Positions 9,097 through 19,833 of a DNA stretch of 49,443 nt are shown piece by piece. The stretch is from a bacterium (GTDB taxonomy: Bacteria; Hydrothermota; Hydrothermia; LBFQ01; DSFT01): NCBI GenBank assembly GCA_030550205.1, contig JAUQPS010000003.1:1-49443 (forward strand). Reading direction: 5' to 3'. Under the pieces are notes generated by a model that had not been told where the DNA came from, made no database searches, and was given only the letters and a program-made list of their open reading frames with translations. Each line of letters opens with the position of its first letter. Position 1 is the first letter of the stretch. A program made the position numbers and the translations under genes.

Positions 9097-9917
9097 TTTA
9101 CTCTCTCTTTAAAAACTTTATATATTTTTAAAGTTCTTTCTCCAATAACAAAATTATAATTATCAATACTATTTACAGGTAATACTTCAGATGTAGTGCT
9201 AGCTATAAAACATTCTTCAATTTTTTCTATTTCATTTATAAAAATTGGCCTTTCAACTACTTCAATTTTTAATTCTTTGGCTATATCAATAACTTCACTT
9301 CTTGTTACACTTGGCAATATCTCATTAGTTAAAGGATGTGTAATTAATTTTCCTTCTATAAATGCAAAAAATACACTTACCGCCCCTTCTGTAATTTTAC
9401 CATTTTTTATAAATAATGCTTCAAATCCACCTTTACTTTTAGCATATTGCTTTGCAAGAACATTAGGTAATAAATTTAAACTTTTTATATCACATCTTGC
9501 CCATCTAATATCTGGATATGTAAATAATTTTACTCCTTTATATCTAATTTCATCCTCAATTGGCTTAAATACTCTAAAAACTATAAAGAAATTTGGCTTT
9601 ACATCTTCTGGTGGAAATTCATGAATTCTTTCATAAGAACCCCTTGAAACCTGAATATATATTTTTATACTATCCTGATTTAATTTTTTAATTCCCTCAA
9701 AAACAATATCTTTTATCTCTTCCTTTTTAAAAGGAATTTTAAGCTCAATCTCTCTTGCACTATAAAACAATCTATTTATATGCTCATCTAACTTAAATGG
9801 CTTTTTATTATAAGTTATTATAACCTCATAAACTCCATCTCCAAAATTTGCTGCTCTTTCTTCAATTGGCAAATATGCTTCTTGTGTCCATTTATTATCT
9901 ATAAAATAGAGTTTCAT
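9093..9917 (-). CDS. class IV PLP aminotransferase, D-alanine transaminase-like
   Basis: A fold-type IV aminotransferase of 274 residues. The PLP lysine lies in CDIKSLNLLPN at Lys145 and the cofactor-tuning Glu at position 177 in KITEGAVS; both numbers coincide with Bacillus D-amino acid transaminase. This favours D-alanine/D-glutamate transamination (supply for peptidoglycan), but branched-chain aminotransferases and 4-amino-4-deoxychorismate lyases share the fold, so substrate is inferred. It is the first gene of a two-gene operon with galE and has its own TAAAAT hexamer 9 nt before the ATG. Confidence 0.88.
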   Translation of the reverse strand: MKLYFIDNKWTQEAYLPIEERAANFGDGVYEVIITYNKKPFKLDEHINRLFYSAREIELKIPFKKEEIKDIVFEGIKKLNQDSIKIYIQVSRGSYERIHEFPPEDVKPNFFIVFRVFKPIEDEIRYKGVKLFTYPDIRWARCDIKSLNLLPNVLAKQYAKSKGGFEALFIKNGKITEGAVSVFFAFIEGKLITHPLTNEILPSVTRSEVIDIAKELKIEVVERPIFINEIEKIEECFIASTTSEVLPVNSIDNYNFVIGERTLKIYKVFKERVK

Positions 9918-9926
9918 ACTTTGAAA

Positions 9927-9932
9927 ATTTTA
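9927..9932 (-). promoter_or_regulatory. predicted -10 of the transaminase-galE operon
   Basis: TAAAAT on the minus strand, 9 nt before the ATG at 9917; no ribosome binding site is present. Confidence 0.5.
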
Positions 9933-9945
9933 AAGTGATAAAACA

Positions 9946-10557
9946 TCAATTATCTTTTTCAGAAAAATCCTTTGGCTTAAAATTTTTACTATTTAAAATT
10001 TTTACATCTTTTCCATCCTTATGCTCTATTACAAAAAATCCCTTCTTTTCTGCTAAATTCTTAATATCCTCTGAAATTTTTATTCCTGCTATTGCCCCAT
10101 AAAGCTTGTAATTTCTATATTCTGGGTAAAATTCAAGAAATCTGTTTATATTTTTTTCTAATTGCTTTAAACTATTTTCTCTAACGGTTGTTTTTGTCTC
10201 AATTATTATTACAAAATCTCTTCCTACCGCTAATCCATCTATCTCATAATTATCTCCATCTTTCGTTTTTACAGAAGAAGGTTTTACAACAGGTCTTATT
10301 ATTTCTAATCCATATTCCTTTGCTGCATTTTCAAATCCATCTAAAATTATCTTTTCAGTATAATCACTCCATATACCATTTAAATCACTTATTGCTTTTG
10401 TTAAATTTTCTATTTTCTTTCTATCTTCCTCAGCTCTTTTTCTATCTTCTTCTATTAGCTTTCTTAACTCTCTTATAACTTCTATATTTTTTTCATAAAG
10501 TTGCTTCAATTCTTCCAATTCCTTATCGCGCTTATTCTTTCTTCTTTTCTTCTTCAT
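9946..10557 (-). CDS. coiled-coil protein with PD-(D/E)xK nuclease-like C-terminal domain (DUF3782-like)
   Basis: The 203-residue protein has a very basic start (residues 2-12), a charged coiled coil (about 12-60) and a C-terminal domain with the PD-(D/E)xK signature: EIDG with Asp107, then IIIETKTTV with Glu120-x-Lys122. It resembles the DUF3782-type proteins common in thermophiles and cyanobacteria, which are predicted nucleases of unknown role. Its start is set by a TAAAAT hexamer 7 nt upstream that uses the stop codon of the preceding gene. The neighbour at 10568-10996 also ends in a charged helix, and the two may act together; this is inference. Nuclease activity is not shown by sequence alone. 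Confidence 0.75.
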   Translation of the reverse strand: MKKKRRKNKRDKELEELKQLYEKNIEVIRELRKLIEEDRKRAEEDRKKIENLTKAISDLNGIWSDYTEKIILDGFENAAKEYGLEIIRPVVKPSSVKTKDGDNYEIDGLAVGRDFVIIIETKTTVRENSLKQLEKNINRFLEFYPEYRNYKLYGAIAGIKISEDIKNLAEKKGFFVIEHKDGKDVKILNSKNFKPKDFSEKDN

Positions 10558-10564
10558 ATTGATA

Positions 10565-10570
10565 ATTTTA
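10565..10570 (-). promoter_or_regulatory. predicted -10 of the nuclease-like gene, made from the preceding stop codon
   Basis: The TAA stop of the 142-residue gene (10570-10568) is followed by AAT, giving TAAAAT 7 nt before the ATG at 10557. Confidence 0.5.
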
Positions 10571-10996
10571 AAGCTTTGAATAATTTTTATTTTTTAATCC
10601 ATCAAAAATTATTTTTTCAAGCTCTCTTAACCTTTCCATTGCTTCTTTATGCTCCTTTTCTCTCCTTTCCCCGTACTCTTTCTGCATTTTTGCTAAATAA
10701 TCTAATGTGCCAATTACTTCTAATAAAAATCCTGGAATTTGTCTCATCTCTCTACCTAATAAACTATATTCATCCATAACAACACTAATATAAAAAATAA
10801 CTTTATTAAGAATAAAAGCTATAATTTCCAACTCTTGCTCATTTTTATACTTGTGCTCCAAATCCATAGGCTCACTTTCATAATAACCCTCAATAATACT
10901 TTTGTATACAAGTTTTACAGGTATAGATAAATTTTGGGGACTTGTCTCTATCTTAAAAGCAGAAAAAATTGGATTGTTTGCGAGAAGTTTTGACAT
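10568..10996 (-). CDS. hypothetical helical protein
   Basis: I do not recognise this 142-residue protein. It has no signal peptide or obvious membrane segment. The first half is mixed (SAFKIETSPQNLSIPVKLVY), the middle is a hydrophobic helix (ELEIIAFILNKVIFYISVVMDE) and the end is a long charged helix with many Glu/Arg/Lys (about residues 100-130), resembling the coiled coil of the next gene. It precedes the nuclease-like gene by 10 nt on the same strand. A GATAAT hexamer lies 6 nt before its ATG. Clean reading frame and tight spacing support a real gene. Confidence 0.65.
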   Translation of the reverse strand: MSKLLANNPIFSAFKIETSPQNLSIPVKLVYKSIIEGYYESEPMDLEHKYKNEQELEIIAFILNKVIFYISVVMDEYSLLGREMRQIPGFLLEVIGTLDYLAKMQKEYGERREKEHKEAMERLRELEKIIFDGLKNKNYSKL

Positions 10997-11002
10997 AAAA
11001 GC

Positions 11003-11008
11003 ATTATC
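11003..11008 (-). promoter_or_regulatory. predicted -10 of the hypothetical helical protein gene
   Basis: GATAAT on the minus strand lies 6 nt before the ATG at 10996, the distance expected if the transcript starts at the start codon. Confidence 0.4.
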
Positions 11009-11071
11009 AACAGTTTGTTCTTATCATAATATTTTTCAAAAACAATCCATCAATAAAAATTTCCTCACTAC

Positions 11072-14571
<3,500 letters not shown>

Positions 14572-14575
<4 letters not shown>

Positions 14576-14955
14576 TTTAGTTCTATCTCATATATACACA
14601 TATTTTTCTCTTTTACTAACTTCGCTATTAAATATCTTGATAAGTATTCAAACATTTTCCCTTCATAAACAGACTTTGCCTTGCTTGTATGATCAACAAA
14701 AATATAATTATGCTTTATATTTGCTACAAATGTCCAACCCTGCAAAGATAACTTATATTTTAAATCTTTCATTAAAAAAGCTAAATTCAAAACTTTAAAA
14801 TTCTTCACACTAACTAAATTAGCATCTTCAAAACCATTTTTATCTAAAATTAAAATTTTTACATTCTTAAATTCAGCAGTGCAAATAGTATTGTTTTTAT
14901 CAAGCTTTGCTCCATTTAATTCATTTAAATTCAAAAATAAATTTAAAAATATCAT
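14572..14955 (-). CDS. hypothetical protein, paralogue of the preceding gene (copy B)
   Basis: I do not recognise this 127-residue protein. It is clearly related to the gene just upstream (14952-15344): both begin with a short hydrophobic stretch, then LNGAKL / LDGGKL and an IC-x2-EF motif, and both end in RYL-x2-K followed by a CIY motif. The hydrophobic N-terminus (IFLNLFLNL) is too short and too polar to call a signal peptide. It overlaps both neighbours by 4 nt (ATGA), so it is co-translated with its paralogue and the MBL hydrolase. Two conserved cysteines might be a redox or metal pair. Confidence 0.7.
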
Positions 14956-15344
14956 TGCTTTTCCCCTTTTGAAGGCCTAAATGAATATATACAAAGACGA
15001 TCTTTTAGATATTTAACAACAAGATATCTTGTAAAGAAGTTTAAAGTAAGACTATCAACTTGAAATTTCATTCTACTTTCTGGATCTATATAAATTTCTA
15101 TATCATCACTTTTTATAATTCTAAAAAACTTACTTTCTATTGCTTTTGTAAATATACTTTTTTGAATTTTTTCTAATTTTTCAATTTTAAAGTGTGATAT
15201 TACATCAAATGTAAAACCACTTGAAAATACTTCTTCTGGAAAAGCTCCTGAAAACTTTCTAAATTCATCCTTACATATTTGGTTATCTTCTTCAAGTTTT
15301 CCTCCATCTAAAACCATAAATTGAGTTATAAAAATAAAAAGCAT
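14952..15344 (-). CDS. hypothetical protein, paralogue of the following gene (copy A)
   Basis: This unrecognised 130-residue protein is first in the operon that continues with its paralogue, an MBL hydrolase, ligA and a methyltransferase. Shared with copy B: LDGGKL near residue 13, IC-x2-EF around residues 23-28, and FFTRYLVVKYL...CIYSF near the C-terminus; the middle has diverged. The N-terminus MLFIFITQFMV is hydrophobic but short. The pair probably arose by tandem duplication. The ATG lies 7 nt after a TAAAAT hexamer. Confidence 0.7.
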   Translation of the reverse strand: MLFIFITQFMVLDGGKLEEDNQICKDEFRKFSGAFPEEVFSSGFTFDVISHFKIEKLEKIQKSIFTKAIESKFFRIIKSDDIEIYIDPESRMKFQVDSLTLNFFTRYLVVKYLKDRLCIYSFRPSKGEKQ

Positions 15345-15351
15345 TTTGAAA

Positions 15352-15357
15352 ATTTTA
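15352..15357 (-). promoter_or_regulatory. predicted -10 of the small-protein/MBL/ligA operon
   Basis: Minus-strand TAAAAT lies 7 nt before the ATG at 15344; no Shine-Dalgarno sequence. It would drive five overlapping or abutting genes down to 11072. Confidence 0.5.
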
Positions 15358-15368
15358 AAGGTAAATAT

Positions 15369-16142
15369 TTACATATTTGTATCTTCAAGTGCTTTACTAC
15401 AAGGACAATTTCTTTCTACTGGTATAAAATCAAAGGCATTTAAAATAATACTTTGAACCTTATATAAATTCTTATTCATATTTTCAATAACTTCTTTTGT
15501 TGTTAATTTTTTCCCTTCAATACCAGCTGCATAATTTGTAACAACATTTATTCCAGCATAACAAATTTCAAGCTCCCTACTTAATATAGCTTCACTTACA
15601 AGTGTCATACCTACAACATCCGCTCCCATCATTCTAAACATTTTAATTTCAGAAGGGGTTTCAAGCCTTGGACCTTCTGTTTGAACATAAACCCCAAAAC
15701 TATGCACATCTATATTTAATTTTTTTGAGCTTTCAATTAAACAATTTCTTAAAATAGGACAAAATGGTTCACTTACATCAATATGTATAACCTTTTTACC
15801 ATCATAAAATGTATTAACTCTCTTTGAAAAATCTATAAAATCAGAAGTAATAACAATTTCACCAGGCTTTTTTGTAATACCCCCAACCGCAGAAACTCCA
15901 ATTATTCTTTCTACATTTAACAATTTAAATCCATATATGTTTGCTCTAAAATTTATTTTATGTGGTGGAATTGAATGCTCTCTTGAATGTCTTGATAAGA
16001 AAAAAATCTCAAAATTTTTATATTTTGCATATATATAATTATCTGATGGTTTTCCAAATGGTGTATTTATTTCAATCTCTTTAATAATTTCAACCCCTTC
16101 AATTTTATAAAGGCCACTTCCTCCAATTATTCCAATTCTCAT
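15369..16142 (-). CDS. mtnP: S-methyl-5'-thioadenosine phosphorylase
   Basis: It cleaves methylthioadenosine phosphorolytically in methionine salvage. The N-terminus IGIIGGSGLY, the SRHSREHSIPPHKINFRANIYG stretch (phosphate/ribose site) and VQTEGPRLETPSEIKMFRMMGADVVGMT are typical of the MTAP/PNP class 2 family; 257 residues is the usual length. The C-terminal Cys246-Pro-Cys248 (NCPCS) is like the CxC of hyperthermophile MTAP enzymes. A broader 6-oxopurine nucleoside phosphorylase role is possible. It is the last gene of the nuoC-thioesterase-mtnP operon, linked by an ATGA overlap. Confidence 0.9.
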   Translation of the reverse strand: MRIGIIGGSGLYKIEGVEIIKEIEINTPFGKPSDNYIYAKYKNFEIFFLSRHSREHSIPPHKINFRANIYGFKLLNVERIIGVSAVGGITKKPGEIVITSDFIDFSKRVNTFYDGKKVIHIDVSEPFCPILRNCLIESSKKLNIDVHSFGVYVQTEGPRLETPSEIKMFRMMGADVVGMTLVSEAILSRELEICYAGINVVTNYAAGIEGKKLTTKEVIENMNKNLYKVQSIILNAFDFIPVERNCPCSKALEDTNM

Positions 16143-16525
16143 CCTTCTAACTTCCTTAAAAGTTCTTCTTTTTTCATAAAAACTTGAATTTGATAACCTT
16201 CTGCTATTTTCTTCCCATCCTCATTATAACCTTCTATATCACATATAAATTTATTATTTTCAACACCTCTTAAAATTGCTTTAATTTTTACTTTTTTTCC
16301 AATTTTAGTAGGTGCTAAATGTTTTATACATATACTATAACCAATACCTTGCTCATCATCCTCTAAATACTTTTCAAGTAATCTTCTTGCACAAAGCTCT
16401 GCATGATAAACAAGGCTCCATGTAGAATATAAATTATGAATTAAAACCCCTTCAAATTCTGCTCTCATTCTTTCATCAGTCTTCACTTCAATCTCAAAAT
16501 AATCTCCAATTTTATAAGGTTTCAC
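16139..16525 (-). CDS. hotdog-fold thioesterase family protein
   Basis: The 128 residues fit a single hotdog domain: an N-terminal strand pair, a central helix (STWSLVYHAELCARRLLE) and HLAPTKIGKKVKIKAIL followed by GKKIAEGYQIQVFM, a pattern seen in acyl-CoA thioesterases of the fluoroacetyl-CoA-thioesterase (FlK)-like group. The acyl substrate is unknown. It is tied to nuoC upstream and mtnP downstream by ATGA overlaps, an unusual combination whose logic I cannot explain. Confidence 0.8.
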   Translation of the reverse strand: MKPYKIGDYFEIEVKTDERMRAEFEGVLIHNLYSTWSLVYHAELCARRLLEKYLEDDEQGIGYSICIKHLAPTKIGKKVKIKAILRGVENNKFICDIEGYNEDGKKIAEGYQIQVFMKKEELLRKLEG

Positions 16526-16947
16526 TTTTTCCTTTTTGCAGGTTCTTTATTTTCATGATTTACAAGCCAATCCCCACTTCTATATGGCTCATATTCCATA
16601 TGCATTGGAAAATCTTTTCTTAAAGGATGTCCTTCATAATCTTCTGGTAATAATATCCTTCTTAAATCTGGATGTCCTTCAAAAATTATTCCAAATAAAT
16701 CATAAACTTCTCTCTCATGCCAATTTGCTCCAAAAAATATATCACTAATAGTTGGAATTTTTGGCTCATCCTTTGGAACAATACATTTTATAAATTCTTC
16801 TTTATTTTCATTTAAATTTCTAAAAAGATATACAACCTCAAAATTATTATTTCTATCAATAGCGGTTATAAATGACAAAAAATCATATCCATTTTCCTTT
16901 AAACTTAAAGCCTCCTTTCTAATTTCCTCTTTTGGGATAATCCTCAT
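16522..16947 (-). CDS. nuoC: NADH-quinone oxidoreductase subunit C (30 kDa subunit)
   Basis: The signature ANWHEREVYDLFGI...HPDLRRILLPEDYEGHPLRKDFP is that of the complex I 30-kDa subunit, also found in group 4 membrane-bound hydrogenase complexes. At 141 residues it is a short, single-domain NuoC. No other complex I or hydrogenase gene lies in the window, so the subunit is encoded apart from its partners. It is the first gene of an operon with a hotdog thioesterase and mtnP, and divergent from murC across a 35-nt gap that contains both -10 hexamers. Confidence 0.92.
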   Translation of the reverse strand: MRIIPKEEIRKEALSLKENGYDFLSFITAIDRNNNFEVVYLFRNLNENKEEFIKCIVPKDEPKIPTISDIFFGANWHEREVYDLFGIIFEGHPDLRRILLPEDYEGHPLRKDFPMHMEYEPYRSGDWLVNHENKEPAKRKK

Positions 16948-16955
16948 AGTTTAAA

Positions 16956-16961
16956 ATTTTA
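16956..16961 (-). promoter_or_regulatory. predicted -10 of the nuoC operon
   Basis: Minus-strand TAAAAT, 8 nt before the nuoC ATG. It lies 8 nt from the murC hexamer on the other strand, so the two promoters face away from each other within 35 nt. Confidence 0.5.
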
Positions 16962-16969
16962 TAGCACTT

Positions 16970-16975
16970 TAAAAT
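16970..16975 (+). promoter_or_regulatory. predicted -10 of murC
   Basis: TAAAAT lies 7 nt before the murC ATG. Any -35 element would fall inside or beyond the nuoC start, so the divergent promoters overlap physically. Confidence 0.5.
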
Positions 16976-16982
16976 TCTCAAT

Positions 16983-18344
16983 ATGCTTCTTTTAAGAACA
17001 AGATATAAAAGAATTCATTTTGTAGGTATTGGTGGAAGTGGAATGAGTGGAATTGCAGAAGTATTACATAATATGGGATTTATTATTACAGGTTCTGATA
17101 TTTCAAAAAGTAATAATACAATAAGGCTTGAAAATATGGGAATAAAAATTTATTATGAGCATAATCCTGAAAATGTATTAAATAAGGATATTGTAGTATA
17201 TTCTTCTGCAATAAGTTTTGATAATCCAGAATTATTAAAAGCACAAGAATTAAATATACCAGTTATACCAAGAGCTGAGATGCTTGCAGAAATTATGAGA
17301 GTAAAATTCTCTATTGCAGTAAGTGGAGCTCATGGTAAAACAACTACTACAAGTATGATTGGATATGCTATAAAGGAATTAGATCCAACTATTGTAGTAG
17401 GTGGGATATTAAAAGGGATTGAAAGTAATGTAAAACTTGGAAAAAGTGATTTTATTGTAGTGGAAGCAGATGAATCAGATAAATCATTTTTAAAGTTAAA
17501 TCCTTCTATTGCAGTAATAACTAATATAGACAAAGAGCATTTAGATAATTATAAAAATTTAATTGATATAAAGTTAGCATTTTTAGAATTTGCTAATAGC
17601 ACACCATTTTATGGAGCGGTAATTATAAACATTGATGATTTAAACAATAGAGATATAATCCCATTTATACAAAAGCGCATAATTACTTATGGAATTGATG
17701 ATAATGCTCTTATAAAAGCAAAAAACATAGAATTAAAAGAACTTGGTTCTACTTATGATTTATATATAGAAAATAAATACTTCTCAAAAGTGCATTTAAG
17801 AGTGCCAGGAATTCATAATGTTAAAAATTCACTTGCCGCTATTGCAACCGCATATGAATTAGATTTAGAATTAAATAAATCTATTGAGAATTTATATGAA
17901 TTTACAGGAGTAAGAAGAAGGTTTGAAATTAAGGGAAATTTTGGAAAAGCTTTAATTATTGATGATTATGGACATCATCCAACCGAAATTGAAAATGTTA
18001 TAAATACTGCAAAAACTTACTTTAAAAAACCCTTACTTATTGTATTTCAACCACATAGATATACACGCACGAAGTTTTTATATAATGAATTTGCACAAGC
18101 TTTAAGTAGGGCTGATGAAATTATATTACTTCCAATATATTCAGCAGGTGAAAAACCAATTCCTGGCATAAGTTCAGAGCTTATTTATAATAAACTAAAA
18201 AATTTAGGAGTGAATACAAAAATATTTGAAAATAAAGAAGATGTAATTAAATATCTGAAAAAATATAAAAATTCAGACATTATTATTTTAACCTTAGGTG
18301 CAGGTGATGTTTATAAAGTAGGAGAAGAACTTTTAAAAGAATGA
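16983..18344 (+). CDS. murC: UDP-N-acetylmuramate--L-alanine ligase
   Basis: First amino-acid ligase of peptidoglycan synthesis, adding L-Ala to UDP-MurNAc in the cytosol. It has the N-terminal Rossmann motif HFVGIGGSGMSGIAE, the ATP-binding GAHGKTTT (115-122), VEADESDKSFL, the central DKEHLDNY, and the C-terminal region DDYGHHPTEI and FQPHRYTRT. The 453 residues match the family. It stands alone here, away from the usual mur-fts cluster, though an ftsI lies 9 kb away. The downstream PhnD-like gene overlaps by 4 nt. Confidence 0.97.
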   Translation: MLLLRTRYKRIHFVGIGGSGMSGIAEVLHNMGFIITGSDISKSNNTIRLENMGIKIYYEHNPENVLNKDIVVYSSAISFDNPELLKAQELNIPVIPRAEMLAEIMRVKFSIAVSGAHGKTTTTSMIGYAIKELDPTIVVGGILKGIESNVKLGKSDFIVVEADESDKSFLKLNPSIAVITNIDKEHLDNYKNLIDIKLAFLEFANSTPFYGAVIINIDDLNNRDIIPFIQKRIITYGIDDNALIKAKNIELKELGSTYDLYIENKYFSKVHLRVPGIHNVKNSLAAIATAYELDLELNKSIENLYEFTGVRRRFEIKGNFGKALIIDDYGHHPTEIENVINTAKTYFKKPLLIVFQPHRYTRTKFLYNEFAQALSRADEIILLPIYSAGEKPIPGISSELIYNKLKNLGVNTKIFENKEDVIKYLKKYKNSDIIILTLGAGDVYKVGEELLKE

Positions 18345-19168
18345 GAAAATTACTTTTTGTTTTTATTTTATTAGCCTGTCAAAAGCAAAATGTATTTATT
18401 TTAGGTTATTATCCAAGTTCTGAAAGTGAAAAAATTATAGAAGACTTAAAACCCCTACAACAATACTTAGAAAGAAAACTAAATATGAAAATAAAACCAT
18501 TTATAGCAACCGATTATACAACTTTAATTGAAGGCTTGTGTTCTAATAAAATTCAAGGAAGTTTTTTATCTCCTTTACCTTATATAATTTCAAAAAACAA
18601 ATGTAAAACAAAAATGATAGTTACATCACTAAGAAGTGATGGCTCTATTTATTATAAAACTTATTTTATCGTTCATTCACAAAGTCCATATAAAAATTTA
18701 ATTGAATTAAAAGGAAAAACTTGGGGCATTCCAGATATAACATCTACAAGCGGTTATTTATATCCTGTTTTAAGAATGAAAGAGCTTGGTTTAAACCCAC
18801 AAAAGGATTTTAAAATTATTCAACTTACAAGTCATGAAAATGTAGCAATTGCAGTATATAATAAAGAAATTGATTTTGGAACAATATATTCTGATGTAAG
18901 AGTTTTATTAAAAAATGAATATCCTGACATATTTGAAAAGACAAGAATAATAGATAGTATTGGACCTATACCAAATGATGGTTTTGTCGTATCACCATAT
19001 TTAGATAATAAAATTGTAGAGAAGTTAATAGAAGCATTTCTCGAGCTTCCAAAAGATAGTATCGTATTTAAAAAACTAAAAGCATATGGATGGTATGGAA
19101 TAGTATTAGCTAATGATAGTTTATATAAAACCGTTGAAAAGTTATATTTTGAAGTTTTGAAAAAATAA
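18341..19168 (+). CDS. PhnD-like substrate-binding lipoprotein
   Basis: A 275-residue phosphate/phosphite/phosphonate-type periplasmic binding protein. The N-terminus is a lipoprotein signal with the lipobox LLAC (Cys13), followed directly by the mature start. Family features include YYPSSESEKI, LQQYLERKLN, a FLSPLPYIISK segment and the FGTIYSDVRVLLKNEYPD region. No ABC permease or ATPase is adjacent, so either the transporter is elsewhere or this is a sensory binding protein. It overlaps murC by 4 nt and nth by 1 nt (TAATG). Confidence 0.85.
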   Translation: MRKLLFVFILLACQKQNVFILGYYPSSESEKIIEDLKPLQQYLERKLNMKIKPFIATDYTTLIEGLCSNKIQGSFLSPLPYIISKNKCKTKMIVTSLRSDGSIYYKTYFIVHSQSPYKNLIELKGKTWGIPDITSTSGYLYPVLRMKELGLNPQKDFKIIQLTSHENVAIAVYNKEIDFGTIYSDVRVLLKNEYPDIFEKTRIIDSIGPIPNDGFVVSPYLDNKIVEKLIEAFLELPKDSIVFKKLKAYGWYGIVLANDSLYKTVEKLYFEVLKK

Positions 19169-19833
19169 TGATGGAGAAAGAAAAAATTGAAATTATTTTA
19201 GAAATTATTAAAAGGGAATTTGAAAAATGGCCAAAAGAATTAGCAACAGTTAAACAAATGATTGAAGTTCATAACAATGAGCCATTTAAAAGTTTAATAA
19301 TGGCAGTTTTATCAACCCAAACAAAAGATAGTATTACATCTAAGGTTTCAAAAGAACTATTCAAAATAGCTCCTAACTTTGAAAAAATAATAGAATTAAA
19401 TGATGAAGAACTTGAAAAGATATTAAAACCTATATCATTTTATAAAAGAAAAGCAAAATACATCAAAGAAATTAGCAAGATAATATTGGAAAAATATAAT
19501 GGAAAAATACCCTCTGAATATGAAGAATTAATTAAACTACCTGGAATTGGAAGAAAGGTTGCTAATGTTTTTTTATCTCATGTTTATAAAAAGGATGTAA
19601 TAGCGGTAGATACTCATGTTCATAGAATTGCTAATAGATTAAAATGGGTAAAAACAAAAACACCAGAACAAACAGAAAAAAAATTATATGAAGTTATACC
19701 AAAACATTTATGGAAAGATATAAACTTATATCTTGTTGCATTTGGTCAAGCAATATGCTCATACAAACCAAAATGCAATATATGTCCTATTTTTGAGCTT
19801 TGTCCATATGAAAGAAAAAATATGCCAAAATAG
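19168..19833 (+). CDS. nth: endonuclease III (base-excision DNA glycosylase/AP lyase)
   Basis: It removes oxidised pyrimidines and cuts abasic sites. The helix-hairpin-helix LPGIGRKVAN ends in the catalytic Lys130, and Asp148 lies in VDTHVHR. A C-terminal [4Fe-4S] cluster is formed by C197, C203, C206 and C212; the first spacing is C-x5-C instead of the common C-x6-C. The length (221 residues) is normal. The start is fixed by the TAATG junction with the PhnD-like gene. The last 47 nt overlap the 3' end of the flippase-like gene on the other strand. Confidence 0.95.
   Translation: MMEKEKIEIILEIIKREFEKWPKELATVKQMIEVHNNEPFKSLIMAVLSTQTKDSITSKVSKELFKIAPNFEKIIELNDEELEKILKPISFYKRKAKYIKEISKIILEKYNGKIPSEYEELIKLPGIGRKVANVFLSHVYKKDVIAVDTHVHRIANRLKWVKTKTPEQTEKKLYEVIPKHLWKDINLYLVAFGQAICSYKPKCNICPIFELCPYERKNMPK

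Noticed and set aside
9196-9624. Open frame on the plus strand inside the transaminase gene
   Set aside because: It is opposite a gene with complete catalytic motifs; no family features or start signals.
10188-10779. Leu/Phe-rich open frames on the plus strand, looking like membrane proteins
   Set aside because: They are antisense to the lysine/glutamate-rich coiled-coil genes, which always gives Leu/Phe-rich shadows.
10997-11071. Possible small RNA or gene in the 75-nt gap
   Set aside because: No open frame with start signals and no structure visible; it holds the promoter hexamer only.
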